Source: Saccharibacillus endophyticus (lineage in GTDB: Bacteria > Bacillota > Bacilli > Paenibacillales > Paenibacillaceae). Taken from it: a stretch of DNA of 64,000 nucleotides. This document shows positions 1 to 7,099 of the stretch, one piece after another. The stretch lies in assembly GCF_013185185.1 (NCBI RefSeq), contig NZ_JAAZWE010000001.1, forward strand, positions 248,001-312,000, read 5' to 3'. The notes below the pieces were generated by a model. It made no database searches. It was given only the letters and a program-made list of their open reading frames with translations, and was not told where the DNA came from. The translations under genes were made by a program, and so were the position numbers. Position 1 is the stretch's first letter. Every line of letters starts with the position of its first letter.

Positions 1-330
1 TTATTATTCGTATGCAGTCGCAATAAATGGAGAAGCCTGACCGCGGAAAAAATCTTCGATCCGCTGCCGGGCTATGACGTACGATCGGCCGGAACGGAGA
101 ACGGAGCGCGAATCAAAGTGACGGAAGGCCATGTGGGCTGGGCGGATCAGATTTTTGTCATGGAAAAAAAGCATGTCCGGCGTTTGCGTGAAAAGTTCGT
201 TACGGAACTGCAAGGAAAGCCTCTGATCTGTCTGGATATTCCCGACGATTACGGCTACATGGACGAAGACCTGATCGAAATATTGAAATCTCGGGTATCT
301 GAACACGTATTGCTTCCGGAAGACTTTTAA
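1..330 (+). CDS. Low-molecular-weight protein tyrosine phosphatase-like protein, 5' end outside window
   Basis: The frame is open from the window edge to TAA at 328-330, giving 109 residues with no start codon. Near the edge it reads FVCSRNKWRS, a CX5R signature that forms the phosphate-binding loop in protein tyrosine phosphatases. This is followed by TAEKIF, RSAGT, GWADQIFVMEKKH and LDIPDDYGYMD. That order matches the short predicted phosphatase family (COG4551, about 110 residues), so probably only a few N-terminal residues are missing. By family analogy an Asp in LDIPDDY would be the general acid. Activity on a phosphoprotein is inferred. The next + strand gene begins about 70 bases downstream. 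Confidence 0.8.
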   Translation, partial: LLFVCSRNKWRSLTAEKIFDPLPGYDVRSAGTENGARIKVTEGHVGWADQIFVMEKKHVRRLREKFVTELQGKPLICLDIPDDYGYMDEDLIEILKSRVSEHVLLPEDF

Positions 331-399
331 AGGCAGGCGCGACCGACAATAACAATGATACATATTACGGAGATCTACGAGCATAAGGAGGCATAGAGC

Positions 400-1020
400 G
401 TGAGCAAAAAGGTCGATTATAAAAAGGACTACAAATCGTTATATCTTCCCAAGCCGGCCCCGGAGGTGCTAAAGATTCCGTCGATTCCTTTTTTCACGAT
501 TGAAGGAAGCGGCGATCCCAATGAAGCAGACTTTGCACAGGCTACGGAAGCCTTATACAGCCTGAGCTATGCCGTCAAAATGTCTTATAAAAGCGACGAC
601 ATCCCGGAAGGGTATTACGAATATACGGTTTTCCCGTTAGAAGGAATCTGGGATTTGGTCGATTATTCGAAGCCTTCCACGGATAAAAGCAACCTGAAGT
701 ACAAAATCATGATTCGCCAACCGGACTTTTTGACCGACGAAGGTTTCGAACGGTTTTTGACGCAAACGAAAAAGAAAAAAACGAACCCGCGGCTGGATGA
801 GGTGAGATTTGAACACGTGGAAGACGGGATGAGCTGTCAGATGATGCACGTCGGCAGCTTCGAAAACGAACCGGCGAGTTTTGCGCGCATGGAGCAGTTT
901 TGTGCGGAGAACGGTTGGACGCGCAGCAGCAAGCTGCATCGCGAGATTTACATATCCGACCCGCGCAAGACCGTTCCGGAGAAACGGAGGACCGTTTTGC
1001 GATTCGGGGTGGAGAAATGA
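400..1020 (+). CDS. GyrI-like small-molecule-binding domain protein
   Basis: A 206-residue protein made of one GyrI-like (SOUL/BacR-type) ligand-binding domain without a DNA-binding part. The N-terminal KKDYKSLYLPKPAPEVLKIP and IPFFTIEGSGDPN segments, then YEYTVFPLEGIWDL, are typical of the COG4832 proteins, and the length fits the family. Members bind small hydrophobic or cationic molecules; some relatives hydrolyse cyclopropanoids. No specific ligand can be named here. GTG at 400 is preferred because AAGGAGG at 385-391 lies at good spacing. It faces the SET-domain gene on the opposite strand, with a shared convergent hairpin between them. Confidence 0.8.
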   Translation: MSKKVDYKKDYKSLYLPKPAPEVLKIPSIPFFTIEGSGDPNEADFAQATEALYSLSYAVKMSYKSDDIPEGYYEYTVFPLEGIWDLVDYSKPSTDKSNLKYKIMIRQPDFLTDEGFERFLTQTKKKKTNPRLDEVRFEHVEDGMSCQMMHVGSFENEPASFARMEQFCAENGWTRSSKLHREIYISDPRKTVPEKRRTVLRFGVEK

Positions 1021-1077
1021 GCACCTAAAAAACCGGCCTGACAAAGCGCGCGCTCCGTCATCCGGCATTTTAGGTGC
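1021..1077. terminator. Convergent (bidirectional) terminator hairpin
   Basis: GCACCTAAAA at 1021-1030 pairs perfectly with TTTTAGGTGC at 1068-1077, with an inner CCGG...CCGG pair and a GC-rich centre. A-rich and T-rich arms let it act on both strands. It lies between the convergent GyrI-like and SET-domain genes. Confidence 0.75.
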
Positions 1078-1104
1078 TGGCCCGGCGGTAGGGCCTGATC
1101 TGAT

Positions 1105-1509
1105 TTACTTGTTCTCTTCGCTCGGCGCGCCTTGATCTTCCATAAACCACAGCGGGTCCATATTGTCTTCTTCGCCGTTGTAGTTGATCAGGATTTCGTC
1201 GCCGGCTTTGATGTTGGTGTAAGCGTAGAAATCGAACGTATGCTTTTCGAAGCTGATTTCGTAGGTCGCATTGGGCGTGTAGGAATGGTTGATCAGGCTT
1301 CCGTAGCCGAGCAGGATCGCCGTGTGGTTCGCGCCGTATTCGAAAACGTAATCTTCCAAAATCGTTTTCTCGATATGTTCGTGTTCCTCGTTCTCGTAAG
1401 CGACGACCGGAGCTTCATGGATCAGCTCGCCTTTTGCGATATCGCGGGTCGCGAAAACGCCTCTTGTAAACTCGCCGCCGCTGAGCGGGGAATGCTTGAC
1501 TTCGATCAT
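1105..1509 (-). CDS. SET domain-containing protein (putative protein-lysine methyltransferase)
   Basis: A 134-residue protein that is essentially a bare SET domain. It has the N-terminal G-E-F-T-R-G-V-F-A-T-R-D-I-A-K-G-E turn, the INHSYTPNA motif (the NHS knot that binds S-adenosylmethionine) and GDEILINYNGE near the C-terminus (the catalytic Tyr region). SET proteins transfer methyl groups from SAM to lysines. Compact bacterial members without pre- or post-SET cysteine clusters are known, but their substrates are mostly unknown. The start at 1509 follows an AAGGTG ribosome site. It is the only minus-strand gene in the first 58 kb, which suggests its own transcription unit. Confidence 0.85.
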   Translation of the reverse strand: MIEVKHSPLSGGEFTRGVFATRDIAKGELIHEAPVVAYENEEHEHIEKTILEDYVFEYGANHTAILLGYGSLINHSYTPNATYEISFEKHTFDFYAYTNIKAGDEILINYNGEEDNMDPLWFMEDQGAPSEENK

Positions 1510-1661
1510 GGTTTCACCTTCGCATTTCCTGGATTATAGAAAGATCGCCCCTTGCGGGCATAACGATAATTGTAGCCCAATCTGATCGGAACGGCAAGGA
1601 AGATCGAGAGGGGAAAAGTAAGCCTGTCGTTTAAACGGAAAAGAAGCGGGAGGTGCATGAA

Positions 1662-2078
1662 ATGAAATACGCCGCGACTTATTTGGACCGATATTTCGAT
1701 TCGATCGAAGAGTACGGTTCCAAAGTAGAGCTAATGACCTTGGCAAAAACCGGCGGTGCCGCAATGTCCGAATCTGCTTGGATCAGGGGGATCGGCGAAC
1801 TAATGAACTGGCAGGCCATGTCGGAGCGCTCCGGGGTATGGACTTATTACGAATCGGTAAATCCGCAAGCTGCCGAAACAACCGTTCTTTGGCTGGAGTC
1901 TCTGGACGGATCAGAAGGGTTCGCGCTTTATGCGCAAGGACTGAACCGATACGAAGATCAGATATTGATGGAACAGATCGATCACTGGATCGAGGAGCAC
2001 CGCACCGATATAGACAACGCGACCAAGAGAGCTTTGCTCATGCATAAAAAGTGGTTCTATGAAGAGCTGGACGTATAA
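1662..2078 (+). CDS. Hypothetical protein, 138 aa
   Basis: I do not recognise the family. The protein is acidic and soluble-looking, with no signal peptide or membrane segment. It has a helical N-terminus (KYAATYLDRYFDSIEEYG) and an aromatic-rich C-terminus (LLMHKKWFYEELDV). An in-frame GTG lies at 1653, but ATG at 1662 is preferred because GGGAGGTG at 1648-1655 sits six bases before it. The gene starts about 150 bp after the divergent SET gene and is the first of a long same-strand run; the TmrB-like gene begins 23 bases after its stop. A small nutrient- or toxin-response protein is possible but unsupported. Confidence 0.6.
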   Translation: MKYAATYLDRYFDSIEEYGSKVELMTLAKTGGAAMSESAWIRGIGELMNWQAMSERSGVWTYYESVNPQAAETTVLWLESLDGSEGFALYAQGLNRYEDQILMEQIDHWIEEHRTDIDNATKRALLMHKKWFYEELDV

Positions 2079-2101
2079 ACGGAAGGAGAGAAGCCTTCAA
2101 G

Positions 2102-2632
2102 ATGATCATATGGATCAACGGAGCGTTCGGTTCGGGAAAAACGACGACGGCAGAAGAGTTGGAACGACGCATCCCGGAATCGTTTTTGTACGATCCGGAG
2201 AACGTGGGCTATTTTATTCGGAACGTTTTTCCTGCTGGCCTGCTGAAGTCGGATTTTCAGGATCACAAGATATGGCGTGAGATGAATGTATCGCTACTCG
2301 GAGAGCTGGCGCGCCAATATTCCGGTACGATCATCGTTCCGATGACCCTCGTCAATCCGGATTATTTCGAGGAGCTGGTCGGGCAGCTTCGCTCGCAGGG
2401 AATCGAAGTCCGGCATTTTACGCTGATGGCCCAACGGGAGACTTTGTTGCAGCGTTTAACCAACAGGGGCGAGGAATCCAATTCATGGTCTGCCCGGCAG
2501 ATCGGCCGCTGTCTTGCCTCGCTGTCGGCAGAACGTTTCGGTCAGCATATCGATACGGACGATCTGACGACGGAACAGATTATTGAGCGAATCGCAGCGG
2601 AATGCGAAATACAGTTGAATCCTAAAGCATAA
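2102..2632 (+). CDS. TmrB-like P-loop ATPase (tunicamycin-resistance family)
   Basis: A 176-residue P-loop protein resembling Bacillus subtilis TmrB along its length. It starts MIIWINGAFGSGKTTTAEEL with Walker A GAFGSGKT at residues 7-14, then YDPENVGYFIR, IIVPMTLVNPDYFEEL, VRHFTLMAQRETLLQRL, NSWSARQI and HIDTDDLT. In B. subtilis the membrane-associated ATP-binding TmrB gives tunicamycin resistance, probably by binding the drug. Resistance for this copy is inferred; a general nucleoside-type kinase is the alternative. ATG at 2102 follows GGAGAGAAG. It lies in a cluster with two other P-loop kinase-like genes (3051 and 6562). Confidence 0.8.
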   Translation: MIIWINGAFGSGKTTTAEELERRIPESFLYDPENVGYFIRNVFPAGLLKSDFQDHKIWREMNVSLLGELARQYSGTIIVPMTLVNPDYFEELVGQLRSQGIEVRHFTLMAQRETLLQRLTNRGEESNSWSARQIGRCLASLSAERFGQHIDTDDLTTEQIIERIAAECEIQLNPKA

Positions 2633-2661
2633 AGCAGTGAAGCATGAAAGGAAGGATTGCC

Positions 2662-3054
2662 ATGACGAATCAGGAAAAAAACGATCTGCCGATCGGAGAA
2701 AGCGTTCGAGACTATATTTTTTCCCGGACGTTGGACCGACGTGTTGCCGAGGTCGAATATCTGAAACGCTCTCAGCAGGTCGATAACTATTTTTACGGAA
2801 AAATCGTGAAAAGCAACATGCCCCCGCGTCTGGCCTGGTTAATTCAAGAATACGATGAACTGGTAAAAAACGTCGTCATCTCTTTGTTGGACGAAGTTGA
2901 GGAAGAAATTTATACCTACGATCTCCAGCTTGAAAGTTCAGGCGAGCGCGTCTCGGGCATTTCATTGATCGAAGACGATATTTCGTTCTTTTCCGGCCCT
3001 TCTGTTCACGACGAGTATCCCAACTATGACTCGGAAAACAAGGGGGCCGGATGA
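2662..3054 (+). CDS. Hypothetical protein, 130 aa
   Basis: Family not recognised. It has a charged, largely helical N-terminal half (RDYIFSRTLDRRVAEVEYLKR), a middle helix ending in VKNVVISLLDEVEEEIYTYDL and an acidic C-terminus (HDEYPNYDSENKGAG). There is no signal sequence. ATG at 2662 is chosen over ATG at 2644 because AAGGAAGG sits just before it. Its stop overlaps the start of the P-loop kinase-like gene by four bases (ATGA), so the two are probably translationally coupled. Beyond that coupling nothing points to a function. Confidence 0.6.
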   Translation: MTNQEKNDLPIGESVRDYIFSRTLDRRVAEVEYLKRSQQVDNYFYGKIVKSNMPPRLAWLIQEYDELVKNVVISLLDEVEEEIYTYDLQLESSGERVSGISLIEDDISFFSGPSVHDEYPNYDSENKGAG

Positions 3055-3566
3055 GGGCGAGCCGAGACAAAATTCTCATCATTGGCATCGTGGCAAGCGG
3101 AAAAACGACACTGGCCAGGCAGTTATCCGTCAAGCACGGCATACCCTGGCATGAGCTGGACAATATCGTGCACCGACGTATGGAGGAAGGAAGCCGTAAG
3201 CGCACGAGGGAGGAACAAATGGAATTGATCCGTCAAATCGACCGGGAAGGTCCCTGGATTATGGAAGGGGTCGACCGGTCTTCCTATGCGGCGCTGTACG
3301 AGATGGCGGATATCGTTATTTTTCTCGACCCTCCGTTGTGGAAACGGAAATTGCGGATTGTCAGGCGCTTTGCGAAGCAGAAACTGGGGCTTGAGCCTGC
3401 GCATTACAAGCCGGATCGGACCATTCTGAAAGCGATGTTCCGATGGACCGCGGATTTTGAACGGAATCGCCCGCAATTCGAAACCAAGCTTGCGGGTTAT
3501 TCGCATAAGGTCGTGACGTTGAGGACGAGGCGCGAGATCGACCGGTATCAAAACGGAGGCGTATAA
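3051..3566 (+). CDS. P-loop AAA/adenylate-kinase-like protein (topology-modulation, FlaR type)
   Basis: A 171-residue small P-loop NTPase. Walker A is GIVASGKT at residues 12-19, preceded by the hydrophobic strand ILII. WHELDNIV, then EGPWIMEGVDRSS and ADIVIFLDPPLWKRKLRIVRRF, follow the pattern of the FlaR/topology-modulation family related to adenylate and shikimate kinases, in which DNA-topology roles were proposed from genetics and biochemistry is thin. The four-base overlap with the upstream gene indicates operon expression. A similar protein lies at 6562, so the region holds diverged paralogues. Substrate unknown. Confidence 0.75.
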   Translation: MRASRDKILIIGIVASGKTTLARQLSVKHGIPWHELDNIVHRRMEEGSRKRTREEQMELIRQIDREGPWIMEGVDRSSYAALYEMADIVIFLDPPLWKRKLRIVRRFAKQKLGLEPAHYKPDRTILKAMFRWTADFERNRPQFETKLAGYSHKVVTLRTRREIDRYQNGGV

Positions 3567-3570
3567 GCTT

Positions 3571-4431
3571 ATGCAAAAAGATGCCGACTTACTGAAAATG
3601 ATCGAAGAAAGCGGCTTGGAACGAATAGCCGATCCGATTCGAAATGCCGCATTGCTTTCGAACCGCATGATTACGTCTGCGGTCGATGCTGCCGAAGTTC
3701 CGACGGGCCGCTCCCGTATCGGAGGCCGACCCGATCTGCCGCATGAAGCGCAGTGGCCGACCTACCAAGGAAAACCGTTAAGCTTTATCGCGCAAATTCG
3801 ATTGGAAGAAGTTCCTTGGAAGCCGGAAGACTTGCCGGAAAAAGGATTGCTGAGCTTTTTCTATAATGCAGACGACCAACCCTGGGGTTACGATCCCGAA
3901 GAAGCGGGGCAATGGAGGGTGTTATACCATGCGGAAGCGGATAAACTGGAACGCCGATCTCTTCCCGACGGACTAAAGCAATCCGATGAGTTCGGGGCGT
4001 CGGCGGTTGATTTTTCGGTGTAAACGACGCTTCCCGGCTGGAACGCGCTGGTGTTCCGGCGGCTGGGATTTGCCGAAAACGAGACCGAACGTTATATTGC
4101 GCTGACCGAACAGGTTACCGAACATAACGCGCCGGCATATCCGGTTCACCGCTTCTTAGGCAATCCCGATCAGGTGCAAGGCGAAATGCAGTTGAAATGC
4201 CAACTGGTGACGCACGGCATCGACTGTGGCGATCCGTCCGGCTATCAAGACCCGAGGCGCACGGAGTTGGAGCCGGGTGCGGCAGGGTGGGTGCTGCTGC
4301 TTCAGATCGATTCCGAGGATGAAACGGAGATGATCTGGGGAGATTTCGGTTCGATCTATTTCTGGATTCATGAAGAAGACTTGCGAAAAAGGGATTTTGA
4401 GAAAGCGTGGGTTATTTTGCAGTGCGGATAA
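3571..4431 (+). pseudogene. DUF1963 (YwqG-like) gene interrupted by an in-frame stop
   Basis: Two open stretches in one frame (3571-4020 and 4024-4431) make one DUF1963/YwqG-like protein of about 285 residues. The first carries GRSRIGGRPDLPHEAQWPTY and LSFIAQIRLEEV, then GLLSFFYNADDQPWGYDPE. The second carries HRFLGNPDQVQGEMQLKCQL and a C-terminal WGDFGSIYFWIHEEDL block. TAA at 4021-4023 separates them without a frame change, in the loop between DFSV and TTLPGW. A single-base change (for example from CAA or GAA) explains it. The function of the family is unknown. Either the gene is inactive or the stop is a sequence error; no second ribosome site suggests a split gene. Confidence 0.8.
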
Positions 4432-4499
4432 GGATATAAAAAGAATGGGGCATTCTTAAATCGAACACTCCTGCTTGCCTTGCGCTGTAAATTCGAGCG

Positions 4500-4925
4500 T
4501 TGAAGAAGGGAATGGTGAAGCTGCGAAAAGCACCCGTTTATGTTCTGATCCTTGCCTTGCTGTTGACAGGTTGCGCTCCGAAATCTAAACCTATAGTCGA
4601 AGAATCGCCGAGTGCAGCCGTAACGTTACGCTGCGTGACGGAACTGGACGGTCTGCCTTGCGAGGATTTCGAATTTACGGAGCGCGAAGCTGTCGAAGCG
4701 TTCGAACAAGCGATTGCGAATGCGCAGCAGGAACCGGGCAACATGAATTACTCGGCGGAATACGAAATGCAATGGTCGAAGGATAGAGAAACTAAGTCCT
4801 ATCATCTGTCATTAGGTGCGAAGCGCGACATGCAGGGATTGTTAGTGAAACTGCCGGATACGTTGACGGGTTACTCCATATCGGTTGAAGATTCGAATAA
4901 GCTTCGTGATATTTTAAGGAAATAG
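4500..4925 (+). CDS. YhfM-like lipoprotein (paralogue 1)
   Basis: A secreted lipoprotein with a positively charged N-terminus, a hydrophobic stretch (VLILALLL) and the lipobox LTGC, so it should be cut before Cys and anchored to the membrane. The mature part has CVTELDGLPCEDFEF, EAFEQAIANAQQEPGNMNY and LVKLPDTLTGYSISVEDSNKL. The protein at 5459 shares the same order of motifs, so they are paralogues; the pattern fits the YhfM-like family, whose role is unknown. The start is uncertain: TTG at 4500 lacks a clear ribosome site, while ATG 4512 or GTG 4515 follow AAGGGA. The paralogue pair flanks a broken GNAT gene. Confidence 0.75.
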   Translation: MKKGMVKLRKAPVYVLILALLLTGCAPKSKPIVEESPSAAVTLRCVTELDGLPCEDFEFTEREAVEAFEQAIANAQQEPGNMNYSAEYEMQWSKDRETKSYHLSLGAKRDMQGLLVKLPDTLTGYSISVEDSNKLRDILRK

Positions 4926-4947
4926 AGGATAAAGCGGGGCGGTAAAA

Positions 4948-5462
4948 GTGACGGATAGGAAAGAGGTACAAATAGGATGGGAACTGCGACCGCTGACGCT
5001 GCCGGATGCGAAAAGGATCAATCATTGGTCCTATGAGCCTCCGTATTCGATGTACAGCTTCAGCGGGGATCATGAAGATTTGCAAGACCTGATCAGCGAA
5101 AATTATTTGGGAGCTTATGACGCCGAAGGCGAATTGGTCGGATTTTTGTGTTCGGGCGAAGCCGCGCAGGTTCCGGGAGCAAGGTTGCAGGGCTTTACGA
5201 TGTGCGGGGGTATCTCGACATCGGGCTTGGACTGCGTCCGGATCTGACAAGCAAAGGAATGGGCGAAGCCTTTTTACGGCATGGGATAAACGTCTTATCG
5301 GAACAATTCGGCGCGAAAAAATTTCGATTGGCGGTCGCCGCGTTCAACGAACGGGCCATCCAAGTCTATCGTCGCGCGGGGTTTCGGGAAGATGCCGAGT
5401 TCGTGAGCATGGTCGGGATCGAGAATGTTTCCTTTATCCAGATGCTTCGGGATGACGAATGA
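4948..5462 (+). pseudogene. GNAT acetyltransferase broken by a frameshift
   Basis: The 5' part (from GTG 4948) encodes WELRPLTLPDAKRINHWSYE and [17 protein letters not shown]. The continuation, [20 protein letters not shown], then [20 protein letters not shown], is in another frame from about 5200 to 5462. Together they form one GNAT acetyltransferase whose coenzyme-A loop (DLTSKGMG) is in the second frame. Moving from the first frame to the second needs one extra base, so a single-base deletion at about 5175-5205 fits. No slippery heptamer is visible there, so programmed frameshifting is unlikely. The following lipoprotein start overlaps the stop (ATGATG). Confidence 0.8.
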
Positions 5463-5866
5463 TGCGAAAAAGGATTTCGGTACTTGTCTTAGTTGTTCTG
5501 GCCTTGTTTTTTACCGCTTGTACGAACAATTCTTCCGAGGGACCGGTTTCCGTGAATCGGATTAAATTAACGTGTAAAATTACCATAGGCGAGCCGCCTT
5601 GCGCAAACATCGAGTCTCAAGATCTAGATGTGATCGCCGTTGTCGAAACCGCGATCTCCAACGCCGAACAAATGCCGGGCATGCTGAATTATGCGGTTGA
5701 ATCCATTTTGAGACTGTCGACCCAAGAAAAAACGGAGAGTTATTATTTGAACTTGGGATCGGATCGGGAGAGTTCTGCTTTATTGGTCAAGTGGCCGGAC
5801 ACGTCGACGGGATACGAGATTTCTACAGAAGATGCGAATCGGTTAAGGGACGTATTCGGCAGATAA
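5459..5866 (+). CDS. YhfM-like lipoprotein (paralogue 2)
   Basis: A 135-residue lipoprotein with an MMRKR start, the hydrophobic segment [11 protein letters not shown] and lipobox FTAC. The mature domain repeats the order seen at 4500: a Cys-containing strand ([10 protein letters not shown]), then [29 protein letters not shown] and [15 protein letters not shown], ending [12 protein letters not shown]. The two are diverged tandem copies. Function unknown; the paired cysteines may form a disulfide outside the cell. The start overlaps the stop of the broken GNAT frame, suggesting old translational coupling. The E-family palindrome follows about 55 bases downstream. Confidence 0.75.
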   Translation: MMRKRISVLVLVVLALFFTACTNNSSEGPVSVNRIKLTCKITIGEPPCANIESQDLDVIAVVETAISNAEQMPGMLNYAVESILRLSTQEKTESYYLNLGSDRESSALLVKWPDTSTGYEISTEDANRLRDVFGR

Positions 5867-5921
5867 GGAAGAGTCAGAAAGGAAAGATTCGATGGATTTA
5901 GACATTCGACTATGTAGTAGA

Positions 5922-6015
5922 TTGATCAACCTTAATCAGAGGTTTACGTTTGTCTGAAACGCACACGCTTTAGGTGCGATTCAGACGGGCGTAACCTTAC
6001 ATTTAACTTGATCAA
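5922..6015. repeat. E-family nested palindrome, copy E1
   Basis: A three-layer palindrome. The outer arms are TTGATCAA at 5922-5929 and 6008-6015. The middle arms are AGGTTTACG ending at 5948 and CGTAACCT beginning at 5990. The inner hairpin is GTCTGAAACGCAC (5952-5964) against GTGCGATTCAGAC (5974-5986), with a 9-base loop. The same layout with different stem bases occurs at 59068-59163, and both carry GGGCGTAAYC just right of the inner hairpin. The right end touches sequence that reads as the N-terminus of the next GNAT. No ORF, -10 box or U-tract explains it. Confidence 0.7.
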
Positions 6016-6051
6016 GCTATCAGGCTGCGTAGGGAGGACTACGATATCGTC

Positions 6052-6489
6052 TTGAGTTGGAGCCGGGACCCGATTTTCTGCGAAGCGAACGGGTGGGAGA
6101 AAAATCGTGATCCGGAAGAACTGAAGCAATGGTGGTCCTACTGCGTAGACATGGACAAGCCTTCTTTTATCCGCTTGGGAATCGAGTACGAAGGAACTTT
6201 GGTCGGATATGCCGATTTGGCCGAGATTCATGATAACCAAGCTGAACTCGGGATTGCCATCGGCGAACGTAAAGTATGGGGACGAGGAATCGGTCGACAA
6301 GCTGCATTGGCAATCATGGAATACGGGAAAACGACGCTAGGAATAAAAAGCTTCGCTGCCGAAACGCATGAATCCAATACCCGCTGTCAAAGCATGCTGG
6401 AAAAGGTCGGATTCGAAGAAATCGGCCGTGCAGGTCACGAGTGGTATTGCGGGCAGCACGATCGCTTGATCCAATATCTGCGGACCTGA
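6052..6489 (+). CDS. GNAT family N-acetyltransferase, 5' end probably damaged
   Basis: A 145-residue GNAT protein reading LSWSRDPIFCEANGWE, then QAELGIAIGERKVWGRGIGR (acetyl-CoA loop) and ETHESNTRCQSMLEKVGFEE. Family members usually have 15-20 more residues before LSWSRDP. The frame is open upstream back to TAA at 6004 and reads AIRLRREDYDIVL, which looks like genuine coding sequence, but it has no ATG, GTG or TTG before TTG 6052. The E1 palindrome ends exactly there. The gene may therefore have lost its start. If expressed, TTG 6052 would give a truncated protein. The acetylated substrate is unknown. Confidence 0.65.
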   Translation: MSWSRDPIFCEANGWEKNRDPEELKQWWSYCVDMDKPSFIRLGIEYEGTLVGYADLAEIHDNQAELGIAIGERKVWGRGIGRQAALAIMEYGKTTLGIKSFAAETHESNTRCQSMLEKVGFEEIGRAGHEWYCGQHDRLIQYLRT

Positions 6490-6561
6490 TCCCTAATTGC
6501 TTGCAGAATGCTTACCCGGATCCGCAGCAAGAAATTCGAATCGAAAGCGAGGAAAGGAACG

Positions 6562-7086
6562 ATGCGGAAAATTGCTGTAATCGGCTCGCCGGGCTCCGGG
6601 AAATCGGTATTCTCCCGCAAACTCGGCGAGTCGTTGGGACTTCCGGTCATCCATCTGGATCGCCATTATTGGCACGACGGATGGACGCCTACTCCGCAGC
6701 GGGAATGGGATGAATTTCTCAGAGAAACGGTCGGCGGCCAAGCATGGATTATCGACGGGAACTATACGCGGACGCTGGATATTCGATTGGAAGCGGCGGA
6801 TACCGTTATATTTTTGGACATGCCGCGCTTGCTGTGCATGTATCGCATCGTCAAGCGCCGGTTCATGTATCGAAGCAAAAGCCGACCTGATCTGAACGAA
6901 GGCTGCGAAGAAAAATTGGACGCCGATTTCGTAAAATGGGTATGGAATTACAGAGCCGAAGTTCGCCCGAAAGTCTTGGAAGCGATCAGCGCGCACGGAG
7001 AAAACAAACGGACGATCCTGCTCGGCTCCAGGAAACAAGTCCGGACTTTTTTGCAAGCAGAGGGATCGCGAATACATATGAAATAA
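6562..7086 (+). CDS. P-loop AAA/topology-modulation-like kinase
   Basis: A 174-residue P-loop protein starting MRKIAVIGSPGSGKSVFSRK, with Walker A GSPGSGKS at residues 8-15. It then has VIHLDRHYWHDGWTPTP, EWDEFLRE, WIIDGNYTRTLDIRLEAAD and VIFLDMPRLLCMYRIVKRRF. This matches the FlaR-type family also represented at 3051, but with the fuller HLDRHYWHDGW signature. ATG 6562 follows GAGGAAAGGAACG. The acetyl esterase gene follows after 13 bases with its own AAGGAG, so the genes are probably co-transcribed. Substrate unknown; nucleoside or nucleotide kinase activity is an inference from the fold. Confidence 0.8.
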   Translation: MRKIAVIGSPGSGKSVFSRKLGESLGLPVIHLDRHYWHDGWTPTPQREWDEFLRETVGGQAWIIDGNYTRTLDIRLEAADTVIFLDMPRLLCMYRIVKRRFMYRSKSRPDLNEGCEEKLDADFVKWVWNYRAEVRPKVLEAISAHGENKRTILLGSRKQVRTFLQAEGSRIHMK

Positions 7087-7099
7087 GGAGAGAATGATT

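Noticed and set aside
4441..4457. A terminator after the broken DUF1963 gene (AAGAATG, three bases, CATTCTT)
   Set aside because: The stem is AT-rich with a 3-base loop and no T-run follows, so termination is not convincing.
5148..5247. Programmed frameshifting in the GNAT gene
   Set aside because: No X-XXY-YYZ heptamer or stop-coupled slippery site is present in the overlap, and neighbouring genes are also damaged.
5922..6015. An integron attC site, given the nested palindrome
   Set aside because: The ends do not read RYYYAAC...GTTRRRY in the attC order, no integrase is seen, and copies are not placed after each gene.
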